Notes under the pieces: model-generated
Told to the model about the DNA's origin: nothing
Seen by the model: the letters and a program-made list of their open reading frames with translations, nothing else
Database searches by the model: none
Part shown: positions 49,001 to 58,871 of the stretch, piece after piece
Layout of the letters: the number at the start of each line of letters is the position of its first letter
How positions within the stretch are numbered: the first letter of the stretch is position 1
Program-made: the position numbers and the translations under genes
Assembly: GCA_018336015.1 (NCBI GenBank)
Contig: JAGXQZ010000051.1
Coordinates: forward strand, 1-64,000
Direction: 5' to 3'
Length of the DNA: 64,000 bases
From: Algoriphagus sp.
GTDB taxonomy: Bacteria; Bacteroidota; Bacteroidia; Cytophagales; Cyclobacteriaceae

Positions 49001-49864
49001 TCACTTTAATTTCCCTTTTTCTCGTTCAAGAAGAATTGAATCTTTAACTGCCTTTTCTGAGGCCTTTTCTTTTTCAATTTGATCCGATTTGTTACTTAAA
49101 AATTTAGATTTAAAAATTATTTTTAAACTATGGAAATTATCTGTCTCATCAATATAATCAAAGTTATTATATCCAAATTTTTTTCTGGCTTCACCTTCAA
49201 ATTCTATAATTGCTTCTACGGAATTTTCCGCTGAAAAATATTCATTTTTAAATTTTCTATAATCTTCAAGAATTTTTGAATTTGGGAAAGAGCCTATGCT
49301 AATCAAAACTATCTCCAAAAGAACTTCATGAGATGGAAAATCCCATTTTATTTGTCTCGAATCAGGTGTGTTGAAACCTAATTTTTCTATATTTTTTGGT
49401 TCTCCGTACTTATCTAAAAAAATTGTTTCAATCTGATCAATATCAAATTTTGTCAAAAACCCGTATGGTCTAAAATCGCTAGAACCTCCTTGAATTTCCA
49501 TTTGAATCATTTCTACTGAATCGTTAAGAGTTTTGATTAGAATCCGGTCAAATTGTCGCCCTAAAAGACTACCATATTCCTCCTCAGATCGCCCTTTAAC
49601 AAAAATTTTTGTGTGATTGTCTTGTAACTTAAATTCCTTCTGCTCTAAAAATCCTTCAAGAGAAAGCGCCTTTAAAGGCACATTCAATTCAAGGTTTGCA
49701 AAAACCTTAATCGGATCCCAAGTTATTTCTCCATCATTTGTTATCTCATCCGAAGAATTCCCATCCTTTTCTTTACATGAGAATAAATTTAAGATCAAAG
49801 TTGTAGAAAATATTATCCCTAAACTTTTTAAACCTAATAGATTAATAAGTGGTTTTTTTCTCAT
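49001..49864 (-). CDS. Unknown lipoprotein
   Basis: A 287-residue protein with a lipoprotein signal (ILNLFSC, Cys at about 30). The frame extends to 49912, but the ATG at 49864 places the signal at the N-terminus. The mature part is acidic and Lys/Glu-rich with no recognised domain. It is AT-rich and lies in the hypothetical stretch upstream of the transfer operon. Confidence 0.65.
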   Translation of the reverse strand: MRKKPLINLLGLKSLGIIFSTTLILNLFSCKEKDGNSSDEITNDGEITWDPIKVFANLELNVPLKALSLEGFLEQKEFKLQDNHTKIFVKGRSEEEYGSLLGRQFDRILIKTLNDSVEMIQMEIQGGSSDFRPYGFLTKFDIDQIETIFLDKYGEPKNIEKLGFNTPDSRQIKWDFPSHEVLLEIVLISIGSFPNSKILEDYRKFKNEYFSAENSVEAIIEFEGEARKKFGYNNFDYIDETDNFHSLKIIFKSKFLSNKSDQIEKEKASEKAVKDSILLEREKGKLK

Positions 49865-50314
49865 TTTTATCAACTCAAGAGTTTTAGCTTTTAAGATTCT
49901 GTTAAAAAACACCTAGTAGGAATGACAGCTAACATGTAATTCACAAATTGAAAACAGTTCCCATTTTAAAAGTTTATCATATCCTTGAATTGGTGTCGAA
50001 TTTCTCTTATAATCTTCAATATATTATTTTCCAGAAGGCAGGAAATCCTGCATTAAAGAATTGGTCAAGAAACTTTTTTTTGAACAAACGTCTGTTTGAT
50101 CAAAAGAATAGATTTAAATGGATGCCGGAACAAGAATCCGTTGTTTTTAGTAGGTAATCATAAGATGATTTTACTCAACAATTTTAATTGGTTCTAATTT
50201 CAGGATCGGTTCGATCACCTGCTCAATATTGTCAACTTAAGTCAATTTTTAAAATTAAGGTTGTTTCTGGTATAAAGAAAGGCAAATTTTTTCGATATGA
50301 AATCCCCTTTAGAC
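49865..50314. other. Non-coding stretch, no gene seen
   Basis: About 450 AT-rich bases between two lipoprotein genes. The only notable feature is the region 50278-50314, whose sequence is shared with the bases after the decayed paralogue at 48714-48748. Confidence 0.5.
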
Positions 50315-50809
50315 CTATTGAAATGTAATCTCCTCTGCCAGCGGAACCGATGTTTGCCCAAAAGGAGCTGCCTTATAATCGTATTGGCGATAAACTTCCC
50401 CATCTGCCAAAACACTAACTTTTGCCGAAAGCGGCTGGAAAGAATCATTCGCTTGTCCTCCTAAAGGAATTGCATTAAACACAAAACCTAGACTGCGAAT
50501 AGGTGCCGAGGAAGTAGCAGAAATGGTTGGAGCATCGGGTCTAAAGGAAATCGTGTAAGTATTGCCTTGTTCGATCACCTGAGTCCAGTCAAGCTGGGCT
50601 GGCTGGTCCAAAACAGGAGCGACAAAAGTGGAAGTCCCTCTTAGCATACTGTGTACCGAAAAGGTCACCAAATAGTCCGTGTAATTGCCTTGCATTTCTA
50701 CTTTTACGGTCACCGATTTTTCAACAAGCCTTGGAGTCTCATCCTCAGAAGAACAGCTAAAAGAAAAAATAGCCATAGCAATCAGTACTAGATAATTCAG
50801 TTTTCTCAT
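50315..50809 (-). CDS. Small lipoprotein of unknown function
   Basis: A 164-residue lipoprotein (AIFSFSCSS, lipidated Cys about 19). The mature part is predicted all-beta with one domain (SVTVKVEMQGNYTDYLVTFSV ... YDYKAAPFGQTSVPLAEEITF). It could be a surface or fibre-like protein. A truncated paralogue lies at 48749-48930. Confidence 0.65.
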   Translation of the reverse strand: MRKLNYLVLIAMAIFSFSCSSEDETPRLVEKSVTVKVEMQGNYTDYLVTFSVHSMLRGTSTFVAPVLDQPAQLDWTQVIEQGNTYTISFRPDAPTISATSSAPIRSLGFVFNAIPLGGQANDSFQPLSAKVSVLADGEVYRQYDYKAAPFGQTSVPLAEEITFQ

Positions 50810-50893
50810 GGTATCAATTGGTTTAGTTTGAAAATTCAGTTTAAAACATTGGAGACAGAATCAAATGATTAAAACGGTACGGTGGCTCTCCTC

Positions 50894-51643
50894 TCACCGA
50901 TCGATTTCTTGATTTGGTATAGGTGAAACGAACAATTCTTTAAAAGCTGTGTCATAAAACCTGATTTTCTTCGCTTCCGGATCAGCCTCGATGACTACGG
51001 ACTGCCCATTTTCCAGAGTAGCTTTTGCAGCATTTCCTCTTCCTATACTTGAAATAAGGGTTTCCTTTTCCTGCTGACTGTCGAGTTCTTTGATAGGATA
51101 CTTTTTCAATTCAGTTTCCAGGTGGAATCCATGATCCTGATAGAACTTTTTATAGGAGTAATTCCCTTGCTCATTCAGCTTTTCAAAATCCAGCTTGATC
51201 CAGATGGATTCAATCTTTTCTCCGGAACCTTCCTTCACCTGACCGACTTCACCAGGAGCCAATACCGTGGCATCCATTTGCCTATTTAGAATGGCTTTTT
51301 TATGGATACAAGCCCCTCTGAGCAGATTATAGGCCTCTTTGGCCGTTACGTCATTTCCTTTCCCAAAAGGAAAAGCATTTTGTATTTGATCGTTCAGGCA
51401 AACTCTTAAATAGTCAAGAAAGTAAATATTAGAAGCAGGCGATTTTGAAAAATTCAACTCATAATTCACCTTGTCTTTTCTTATGCTACCTTCTTTTTGG
51501 AAAGCATCAAACTCAGCCGAAACTCCTATTTTGAATTGGTCTAGCCTCTCAGAAATTTTGGCTTCCAAAGCGGCACTCAAAGAAGTCCCAAAGCCCAGGT
51601 ATTTCAGATTCTTTTTAAGGAGTTCGAGATTATTGTTTTCCAT
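50894..51643 (-). CDS. Unknown 249-residue protein of the conjugative element
   Basis: No signal peptide. It has an N-terminal LLKKNLKYLGFGTSLSAALE region, a WIKLDFEKLNEQGNYSYKKFY core and an acidic C-terminus. I recognise the N-terminal pattern as one that recurs in Bacteroidota mobile-element proteins next to DUF3945-like genes, but no function is known. It is followed on the same strand by two similarly unknown genes. Confidence 0.6.
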   Translation of the reverse strand: MENNNLELLKKNLKYLGFGTSLSAALEAKISERLDQFKIGVSAEFDAFQKEGSIRKDKVNYELNFSKSPASNIYFLDYLRVCLNDQIQNAFPFGKGNDVTAKEAYNLLRGACIHKKAILNRQMDATVLAPGEVGQVKEGSGEKIESIWIKLDFEKLNEQGNYSYKKFYQDHGFHLETELKKYPIKELDSQQEKETLISSIGRGNAAKATLENGQSVVIEADPEAKKIRFYDTAFKELFVSPIPNQEIDR

Positions 51644-51686
51644 AAATCAAATTGACTGACAAGCAAATGAATATAGCTAAACCATT

Positions 51687-52391
51687 TTAATTGAGCTCAT
51701 TCCAATTGAGCTGATTCAGATGATAAAACGATTCTACCCCCCTCTGTTTCGGCTTGAATGTGCGAACTGTTTGTACAATCCCTTGAGAAATACAGTAGGT
51801 TCGAAGAGAGAAACTGAATAGTGATTCCGTAGATTCCTTATTCGTTTTTTGGCTCTTAACCTGAACCAAATCTTTGGACAACCTATACCTACAATCCCGG
51901 TCATGGATAAGGTCCTGAATTTTGCAATCCATTATCCTGCCCAAAATCGAGGTACTGAATACAGTATTGACTTTAGCCTTTTTGGGGATTTCCAGAAATG
52001 CCCGATCCAATAACTCTTGATCAAACTGGGCCCCAACCACCAAAAAACCTGCCTCTTCAAATGATATCCTTGATTTGAACTGATTGGCGAAATAGATCAG
52101 GGAAGCATAGGAATCCGAGACAAAAACGGACCTAGTATTTCCTGACATGTTAAGAACAGATATCCCAAAGGAAGCCTGTTTAAGCCGATGTAAGCTCAAG
52201 ATCTCACAGTCCACTTGCTTTCCATTTAGATCGAAAAAGTCGAAGGTTATTCTTCCGTCTCGATCCTGGGAGGCAAACTTGCCAAAAAGGTGCTGGATGT
52301 CTTTTTCAACCCCCTTATAGGTCAGCATATCAAATTTCCCGGTCAAAATCATTATCTGGTTGTTCGGTGGCTCTTCTTGGATTTCTTCCAT
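51687..52391 (-). CDS. Unknown protein, possibly Toprim-like
   Basis: A 234-residue protein. The alternation of hydrophobic strands (FLVVGAQFDQELLDRAFLEI) slightly recalls Toprim folds of mobile-element proteins, but the catalytic residues are not clear. It overlaps the next upstream gene (start 53259, stop 52330) by 62 nt in a different frame. Low-confidence functional call. Confidence 0.5.
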   Translation of the reverse strand: MEEIQEEPPNNQIMILTGKFDMLTYKGVEKDIQHLFGKFASQDRDGRITFDFFDLNGKQVDCEILSLHRLKQASFGISVLNMSGNTRSVFVSDSYASLIYFANQFKSRISFEEAGFLVVGAQFDQELLDRAFLEIPKKAKVNTVFSTSILGRIMDCKIQDLIHDRDCRYRLSKDLVQVKSQKTNKESTESLFSFSLRTYCISQGIVQTVRTFKPKQRGVESFYHLNQLNWNELN

Positions 52392-53259
52392 CTTCGGTAT
52401 CTATGCTGTTCAGACCCTTGATTTTTTGGATATCAAAATCTTGTCTGACTGACTTCGGAAGAGAGGTATCTGCCGAAATTTTGGAATATTCCTCCTTGAC
52501 ATTGTTCAAATCTCTCACCGCATCCCAATCTTTTGGATTTCTCGAAATCCTGCGTTCAACCTGTTTCTGAACTTCTTTGATAGCCTGAAGATACCCTTCA
52601 CTGTAGGCCTTTTCCTCCTGACTTTCCTTTCCTATCATTTTGTTGATGCCTGTGATCAAAAGATAAGATATCCCCCCATCTACTAACACTGAAAGTACCA
52701 ATCCTGATTTATTGGATCGGATACCCTTAGGTGAAGATGGTGAAAGCTGCAACTCTGTTCCATCTGCCAATTGCACGGTTTCTCCCTCTTTGTATTTCTT
52801 CTTTTGCTCAGGATTTAGCTCCAATCCATTGACAGATTGAGGGGCTTTGATCTCTCTGGGATTATAAGAAAGAAACTGATTGGTGCGCTCGTCATACTCG
52901 ATGATTTCAGATTGGATATTTCCATCTTTATCCAAATAGCTTTTCTTGATATTGGCCAATTCCTTTCTGATAAGTTGGTTCTGTTCCAATTCACTCAAAT
53001 CTGGATGGAACTTTGGCTCTTTATAGACTGGATCTATCCGTAGAGCAGGATTCCCATCTTCGCCTCTAACAATAGAAAGTCTTGCCGGTAATTTATCAAT
53101 TAGTAAATCTTTCCCCCTTAAATCCCGCAACTCCACGACATCAGTCATACCCCCATTTTTCAATACATTGACTTCCTTTTCAGGTATTGTAAATTTTCCA
53201 TTTTTGACCACGCCAAAAATCTCCAAGTCCTTCATCGGTAATCCGTTTTGATTCTTCAT
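52330..53259 (-). CDS. DUF3945/DUF4099-like element protein
   Basis: A 309-residue protein with an N-terminal LEIFGVVKNGKFTIPEKEV region and the central ELNPEQKKKYKEGETVQLADGTELQLSP segment I associate with DUF3945. Such proteins are restricted to Bacteroidota ICEs and are of unknown function, possibly linked to DNA processing or regulation. The C-terminus is helical and charged. An alternative start is the second Met, residue 9. Confidence 0.7.
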   Translation of the reverse strand: MKNQNGLPMKDLEIFGVVKNGKFTIPEKEVNVLKNGGMTDVVELRDLRGKDLLIDKLPARLSIVRGEDGNPALRIDPVYKEPKFHPDLSELEQNQLIRKELANIKKSYLDKDGNIQSEIIEYDERTNQFLSYNPREIKAPQSVNGLELNPEQKKKYKEGETVQLADGTELQLSPSSPKGIRSNKSGLVLSVLVDGGISYLLITGINKMIGKESQEEKAYSEGYLQAIKEVQKQVERRISRNPKDWDAVRDLNNVKEEYSKISADTSLPKSVRQDFDIQKIKGLNSIDTEDGRNPRRATEQPDNDFDREI

Positions 53260-53269
53260 AATGCTTCAA

Positions 53270-53902
53270 TTATTGGTTTGACAAATAAGTAAGTACATGT
53301 TCTTTGGTCCTGAGCTTGGCTATCATTTGAATGAACAGGACTGGATTGACGTATTCCTTTCCTTTTTTGATAGTCAAATGGAGGTGATCCCCCGTTGCCT
53401 TTCCCGAACTTCCTGAAATACCAAGCACGGTTCCCGGCAATACCTCTTCCGATTCGGAAACCCAGATTTGGGAAAGATGCCCGTAAATCGATTCATAGCT
53501 CCCATGTCGGACTTTGACAAAATTTCCCAAAAGAGGATCGCTCCCAACCCTCAGAATCTGCCCGTGCAGCATAGCATAAACCTTGGATCGGTTGGTCTTT
53601 AAATCGATACCCCGATGGAATTTCTTTGCTCCCGAAATTGGGTCAGATCGAAAGCCATAAGCTGAGGTCAAAAAAATCTCATCCAAGGGAAGCGAGGCAA
53701 GCAATAAAGCTGAATGATTTCCAACCTGAATTTCTTGAGCCACCAAGGGCTTCAGGTCAATTCCCTCAGGCGGGGAATCGGATTCAATCTTTTTCACTAC
53801 TTGAACAGAACGACGTTCTTTTTGAAATTCTGGGGAATTGAATTGAGAAAATACCTTCCCTGCGACAAAAAGAAGAAGTAAGGTGCCAAGATTCCTTTTC
53901 AT
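53270..53902 (-). CDS. Secreted M23 family peptidase
   Basis: A 210-residue protein with a signal peptide and a lysostaphin-type M23 domain: SAYGFRSDPISG, the metal-ligand FHRGIDL (His) and the distal HLHLTI (His). Active M23 enzymes cut peptidoglycan cross-links; here it probably opens the cell wall for the transfer apparatus. It lies 11 nt downstream of the coupling-protein gene. Confidence 0.88.
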   Translation of the reverse strand: MKRNLGTLLLLFVAGKVFSQFNSPEFQKERRSVQVVKKIESDSPPEGIDLKPLVAQEIQVGNHSALLLASLPLDEIFLTSAYGFRSDPISGAKKFHRGIDLKTNRSKVYAMLHGQILRVGSDPLLGNFVKVRHGSYESIYGHLSQIWVSESEEVLPGTVLGISGSSGKATGDHLHLTIKKGKEYVNPVLFIQMIAKLRTKEHVLTYLSNQ

Positions 53903-53913
53903 GAGTTTTCCGC

Positions 53914-55905
53914 TTAGTCTATTGTTGCCATTTCCCGGTGTTGCTCGATAATTTCGGTTACCTGCCGATGGATTTTCTCAAAATGCTTGGTGAGGACCTC
54001 TTCCTTTTTGCCTTTGAAATCATAGAATTTTGGAGTGGCTCGGTAGGAGTTTTCCTCCTGTCTTATCTCTTTCATATCGAGGTTGACCCGGCAATGGACA
54101 TTTGAAGTTTTGTACTTCCCATCGAACTCGGTTCCCTCGGTTGCGATTATCCCGGCAATTTCCCCCGTATGCATGGAGGCAATCTTTCCAGCGGGAATCA
54201 GCGGATCATATCTCTCGTTGTAAGAAATCGATGTTTTATCCCGATCAATGGACACACTTTGCCCAAGCTGCTTTCGCTTTCCAAACATCATTTCCAGCCA
54301 GGATAAGGTGTCCTTATGGCGAACAGAACCGCAAAGCACATTGCCTATCACCGAGGTCATGGTTGAAGCGGTTTCCTTGCCCTGCAATTGGTTAAGCTGT
54401 GGGAGTTCCTGAAGGCCAAGCAAGACCGCTACCTTATTACTCCGGGCAGTTGAAATCAGGTTTTCAATTTTATGGATGTAAAAAGTCGGGGCTTCATCGG
54501 CAATCAAGGCAGTAGGAAGATTACCTTTTGTATTGATCAATCTTGTCAGCCTATTGATGATCACTGAATAGCAAGTCCCGGTGATGCTTTGGGTTTCGGT
54601 ACTGTTTGCGAGTACCAGGATGGATGGTGAATTGGGATCAGAAATCTTGAGGTCAAAATCATCCCCACTGAATACCCAAGCAGTTTCTTTGGTATTCAAT
54701 CTGGACAGGAAAATCTTCAAGGTACCCACCTGACCTTCCAACTGCTTGTACACCTTTTTCTCAAAAGCGCTGCGAAAGGGAGATACCATCGACCGCAATT
54801 CGGGATACTTGGTCAGGCAGTAAAAAATATCCTCGTAGTCTCGGTTGAGAAAATCCAGCACATGGGCAAAAGTAGAATACTTGCCTTCCTCATACCTGGA
54901 TACAAAAAAGATACAGGCAGAAAGGAAGTTGATCGCCGATTGCTCGAAAAACTTATCTGCACCTCCCGTGGAATCGGATTTCTGAAGGGATTGGAAAATT
55001 GCTTCGGCTGTTTCTGAAGCATTGGCCACTGTCTTCAAATACCTCCGATTTATGGGATTGATTCTCCGGGAATATTCCACATCATCCAAATTGATCACAT
55101 GGAATTTGAAATTGGGGTTTTTCTTTTTGTCCTGAGTTTTGAGATAATGGAAATAGGCAATCTGCGCCAGATCGGGAAACTTAAAGTCATACAGACACAT
55201 GGTAAATCCCTTGGCGATCATCTGACGGATAAAGGGGTTGATCACCCCAAATGACTTGCCCGAACCGGGTGTCCCGATCACAAAGGTGCCTCTGAATGGA
55301 TTCACTAGATTGATCCATCCTTTTCGGACCTTTCCTCTGAAGTAGAACTTCATTGAAATGTTGACCGAGTAGGGATTTTCTACCTTCTTTATGTCCTGCA
55401 TAAAGGATTCCCCCTCGATATTCCATTCATCCTTACCCAATCCTGATTTGATCATTTTGGACACATTGTCCAAGGAGGTATGAATCAGAACTGCCCCTAG
55501 GAATAAGCTCAAGCTGTACCCAAGCTTTTCGATGGAGGTAAAGTCGATCACCAAAAAGGAATCTTCCAGGGTGTGGATATAGATCGATCCAAAAAAAAGT
55601 GTCAACCCAATGGCTAAAGGAATGACAATCTGATTTATCGGATTGAGGTCCAGATTTTTTCTGGAAGCTGTGCCAATGGCAGAAAGACAAATGGCTACCA
55701 ATATGGCTAGCTTCCCCAACAGGACATTGCTATAAATTTTAAGGTTGAGCAGCTTAGTGAAAATCGGAGAAAAAAGAGCTCCTGTTCGATCCAATTCCAA
55801 AAACTGTGGGGCATAGACAAACATCAGAATGTCCAGGAACACCATCAGGTAGACGATGAACTGGAAAGTGCTATGAAGGCTCTTTAATTCTCTTTTTTCG
55901 TTCAT
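53914..55905 (-). CDS. Type IV coupling protein (TraG/VirD4-like)
   Basis: A 663-residue inner-membrane ATPase that recruits the relaxosome to the secretion channel. N-terminal hydrophobic segments lie at about 15-140. Walker A is GTPGSGKS (about 211-218), and the Walker B region is ALIADEAPTF, followed by the LLGLQELPQL switch motif. The longer frame to 55959 would overlap traO; the ATG at 55905 is preferred. It is in the transfer operon downstream of traO. Confidence 0.9.
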   Translation of the reverse strand: MNEKRELKSLHSTFQFIVYLMVFLDILMFVYAPQFLELDRTGALFSPIFTKLLNLKIYSNVLLGKLAILVAICLSAIGTASRKNLDLNPINQIVIPLAIGLTLFFGSIYIHTLEDSFLVIDFTSIEKLGYSLSLFLGAVLIHTSLDNVSKMIKSGLGKDEWNIEGESFMQDIKKVENPYSVNISMKFYFRGKVRKGWINLVNPFRGTFVIGTPGSGKSFGVINPFIRQMIAKGFTMCLYDFKFPDLAQIAYFHYLKTQDKKKNPNFKFHVINLDDVEYSRRINPINRRYLKTVANASETAEAIFQSLQKSDSTGGADKFFEQSAINFLSACIFFVSRYEEGKYSTFAHVLDFLNRDYEDIFYCLTKYPELRSMVSPFRSAFEKKVYKQLEGQVGTLKIFLSRLNTKETAWVFSGDDFDLKISDPNSPSILVLANSTETQSITGTCYSVIINRLTRLINTKGNLPTALIADEAPTFYIHKIENLISTARSNKVAVLLGLQELPQLNQLQGKETASTMTSVIGNVLCGSVRHKDTLSWLEMMFGKRKQLGQSVSIDRDKTSISYNERYDPLIPAGKIASMHTGEIAGIIATEGTEFDGKYKTSNVHCRVNLDMKEIRQEENSYRATPKFYDFKGKKEEVLTKHFEKIHRQVTEIIEQHREMATID

Positions 55906-55913
55906 GGCAGATT

Positions 55914-56381
55914 CTAGATGAGAGGAAACCTTATTCCCGCAAAAGCCATAAACCTCCATCTTTCAGAAGTTGGGCTCCAAAGAATTACTTGGTTTTTGTT
56001 TCCAAGAAACAGTTCAATTCTTGACCTAACAGCCTGAGAAACCTCACATCCTACATGTGGTGCAGCAATGAATCTTTCAAAATCCGAGCCTATGGCAGCT
56101 CCAAACATTAATCGGAAGGCTGTGTTCGTATATCTTACTAAAACAGGTTTGATTCCAAATCCAGCTAGTGCTGTCTGGTAACCAGATTTCTTATTTTCTT
56201 GGAAATCTGCAAAAATCTCATTCTGGGTAAAGCCCTCTGTAGGGAATTCAAAAGAAAAACCTGCATATCCAATTCTATTGATGCCATAACCTCCTTTGAA
56301 GCTGAGGAATAGATCCCCATTTTGGCCGTTTGCTGAACAAATAATGAGGAAAAGTGGAATTAGGATCATCAGCTTTTTCAT
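55914..56381 (-). CDS. traO: Conjugal transfer protein TraO
   Basis: A 155-residue exported protein with a signal peptide (to about residue 20) and an outer-membrane-barrel-like pattern (short strands ending in F/Y, LSFKGGYGINRIGYAGF). It matches the TraO position and character in CTnDOT-type elements, just after traN with a 4-nt ATGA-type overlap. Confidence 0.8.
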   Translation of the reverse strand: MKKLMILIPLFLIICSANGQNGDLFLSFKGGYGINRIGYAGFSFEFPTEGFTQNEIFADFQENKKSGYQTALAGFGIKPVLVRYTNTAFRLMFGAAIGSDFERFIAAPHVGCEVSQAVRSRIELFLGNKNQVILWSPTSERWRFMAFAGIRFPLI

Positions 56382-57214
56382 AGCGTATCAGCTTCTAAGA
56401 GAGCCGAGTATTTCACTTGAAGAGTCAGTGTCCTTCCGCTGATTTGGGTTTCGGCCAATTCGATGGTAAACACCTTCGAATTGGGGAAGGTGAATTTTTT
56501 GAAGGAATAGATATTCCGGTATTTCTTTTCAAAAGAGCCCGGAGTAAAAAGCTGGTATTCCGGTTGAATTTCGATGGATTGGACATTGGCGGCCTTGGTG
56601 ATCTTCTTGTCCTCAATCTTGAATCTCAACTGCTCCAGATCAAATTTGAGGTTGGTCTTGTTCTTAAAGGAAATGTCCAGGAAGATGTAGTCGTCAACCG
56701 TGTAGATGTTGTTCACTTCGCCCGTTACCCCAAAATCAGTTTTTCGGACAATCCCTTTCTTATTTTTCTCCTTGAATGCTTCGATCGAAAAATACCGAAG
56801 CTCCTGATCACTCATGGGGATATCTCCTACTTCCAATGGCTTTGTATTGATGGGAAGGATCTCGACTTGGGTTTTAATCTGGCGAACGTCATGGGCATAC
56901 CATAAATCGTATTGAGCGATAAACTTTTGCCCGATGATGGTGATCACTCCCAATGATTTGTTGTAACCGTTCAGGTTAGAAACGCTGTCACGGACGGCTT
57001 TGAGGCGAAAAACATTTTCCAGAGGAATATCCCCGATCATCTTATTGGTCGAAATATCGACGTACTGAATAGGCTCTGGAGAAAGAAAGTGCAAAGAGAT
57101 TTCCTCGTCTATGTAAATCCTCGGAAGCTCTGTTTTCAGCAGGGTTCCGTTTTGTTGGGCATTTACCGAAAAGGAAACTGCCCATAATAGGAATGTGATG
57201 GTTCTAAGGTTCAT
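56378..57214 (-). CDS. traN: Conjugative transposon protein TraN (VirB9-like)
   Basis: A 278-residue exported protein with a signal peptide (to about residue 19). It belongs to the DUF4138/TraN family of periplasmic to outer-membrane core components, beta-rich and containing the ISFKNKTNLKFDLEQLRFKI segment. It overlaps traO by 4 nt and follows traM by 6 nt. Confidence 0.85.
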   Translation of the reverse strand: MNLRTITFLLWAVSFSVNAQQNGTLLKTELPRIYIDEEISLHFLSPEPIQYVDISTNKMIGDIPLENVFRLKAVRDSVSNLNGYNKSLGVITIIGQKFIAQYDLWYAHDVRQIKTQVEILPINTKPLEVGDIPMSDQELRYFSIEAFKEKNKKGIVRKTDFGVTGEVNNIYTVDDYIFLDISFKNKTNLKFDLEQLRFKIEDKKITKAANVQSIEIQPEYQLFTPGSFEKKYRNIYSFKKFTFPNSKVFTIELAETQISGRTLTLQVKYSALLEADTL

Positions 57215-57220
57215 GGTTTA

Positions 57221-58444
57221 TCAGTTTTGGTTTTGGATCATTTTCCCGTTTTCCTGAAGCTCTTTGGCATCAATCAAATAGACTGAGGTTCCATATTTGA
57301 TATTGGCCTTGTTCTTTTTGATAGATTTAGAAACAGCTTGGGAAGTTGATGTGAACATTCTTTGAAGCGCAGACATGTAGAACTGGCTCATCTGATCTGA
57401 GTTGGGCTGCATGGTCAGATTCATACCACCGGTGGTATTCCCTCCGAGTTCTTTGGAAAACTCCCTGAAAGCACTTGCAGGGACATAAAGGCCTTCCATG
57501 CCATCCACATCATAAATAGAGAGTTTAATGGGATAGATCTTATCTCCCAACATCACCGATGAAATGGTCAGCTTCACCCGTTGAGCTTCATACCCGGAAA
57601 TAAGCGCATAGAGGTAAGTGCCTTTGCTCACAATCGCATTTCCGATCAGGATATCATCCAAAAGCCGGATTCTTAATCTTGCTCCAAGAGTGCCATGCTG
57701 GATATTCTGGTCAATGATGGCCTCGATAAATTTTCCTGTTTTTTCTCTGGTGATCGTATTGAAATGGGTTACCACGCTGCTTGATTTTTCTACTCGATAA
57801 ATCTCCCGTTCTGACACGTTCAGCTTTGATTCGCTTATTTTCTTTTTTTGCTGTAATTCCTTGTAGGCAGGGTCATTCGCTTTGGATATGGAGTCAATCA
57901 CCGCCATTTGTGCCTTGAATAGTTCCATGGGATCTTCGTACTTTTTGGCAGGAACCTGTGTTTTATTCCCCTCCAATTGCTGAATGGCCTTCAACAATTC
58001 TTCATCCTCCTTGGAAAAGCTTTGTTGTCTGGAGGCTCTAGAAGTCACCGGAGGAACCGGTTGGAATCCTTTCTTTTGATCCGAGTAAAACCCCGAGCTT
58101 TTCAGGGCATTGTCTATGGAGTCCAATAGCCTTTTTTCTTCCTCGTTGTAAAGAGTTTTGATCTGACTGGATTCTTCTATCTCTAATTCCAATCCCTTGA
58201 TGGCAGTGTATCCGTCGTTTGCTCGTCGGTAAGTTTCCCGGGAAGCATCCAGTTTGGAATCAATCGGCTGGTTTTGGATCTTCTCAGATACGGTTCCTAC
58301 CTGAGATTGTATCCCGCTTATTCCCTGAACTTCCTCGGTGGGCTGATCCTTGCTGAATGACTTATAGCCGAAAAACAGCAAGCATAGAAAAGGGAGGATG
58401 ATTATCGGCAGAATGTATTTGGGTTGTTTGAAGTCAATGTTCAT
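57221..58444 (-). CDS. traM: Conjugative transposon protein TraM (VirB10-like)
   Basis: A 407-residue protein with one N-terminal membrane segment (about residues 11-30), a long Ser/Glu/Lys linker and a C-terminal VirB10-like beta domain (DILIGNAIVSKGTYLYALISGY ... YDVDGMEGLYVPA). The frame reaches 58483, but the ATG at 58444 fits the family start. It overlaps the next upstream gene by 11 nt. Confidence 0.88.
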   Translation of the reverse strand: MNIDFKQPKYILPIIILPFLCLLFFGYKSFSKDQPTEEVQGISGIQSQVGTVSEKIQNQPIDSKLDASRETYRRANDGYTAIKGLELEIEESSQIKTLYNEEEKRLLDSIDNALKSSGFYSDQKKGFQPVPPVTSRASRQQSFSKEDEELLKAIQQLEGNKTQVPAKKYEDPMELFKAQMAVIDSISKANDPAYKELQQKKKISESKLNVSEREIYRVEKSSSVVTHFNTITREKTGKFIEAIIDQNIQHGTLGARLRIRLLDDILIGNAIVSKGTYLYALISGYEAQRVKLTISSVMLGDKIYPIKLSIYDVDGMEGLYVPASAFREFSKELGGNTTGGMNLTMQPNSDQMSQFYMSALQRMFTSTSQAVSKSIKKNKANIKYGTSVYLIDAKELQENGKMIQNQN

Positions 58445-58871
58445 CTTCTTTGGCTTGTTTGTGGAAGTATTGCAATTGCTCAATTGCCTTTTCTAGGTAG
58501 ATGGAATCAGAGTTGGAGATTGAATCCTGAGAAATAATCCGCTCGATCTCAGCCTTGAGCTCTGTCATCTTTGCGGCTCTTGCGGTCAAATCCTTTAAGG
58601 CCGAAAATTCACCTGCCATCCCATCAGGCAAGGCCTTAAGTTCTTTCTTGAAACTCTGAGCCTGAGTGCCCGATTCTGGCTTAAGGACATAAAAGGTCAG
58701 AATGAAAGAGGCCACTATCAGCAGGATCATGGAGCAGAAGATGATCTTTGCATGACGATCCAAGAATGATTTCATCTTGGAATCCACTGATTCAAGATGA
58801 GGAGACAACTCGTTTTTCATCTCCTGAAACAGCGTAGTATCTCTTTCCTCAGAAGGTATTTTTCGAAACAT
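58434..58871 (-). CDS. Single-pass membrane protein at the TraL position
   Basis: A 145-residue protein with one hydrophobic segment (about 44-65) and a helical, charged C-terminus. It sits where traL is found in CTnDOT-like operons, between traK and traM, overlapping both. The longer frame to 58892 overlaps traK further; the ATG at 58871 is preferred. The family match is by position, not by motif. Confidence 0.6.
   Translation of the reverse strand: MFRKIPSEERDTTLFQEMKNELSPHLESVDSKMKSFLDRHAKIIFCSMILLIVASFILTFYVLKPESGTQAQSFKKELKALPDGMAGEFSALKDLTARAAKMTELKAEIERIISQDSISNSDSIYLEKAIEQLQYFHKQAKEDEH

Noticed and set aside
49948..50157. 69-residue plus-strand frame
   Set aside because: AT-rich intergenic sequence; no start context, no family, opposite strand to all neighbours.
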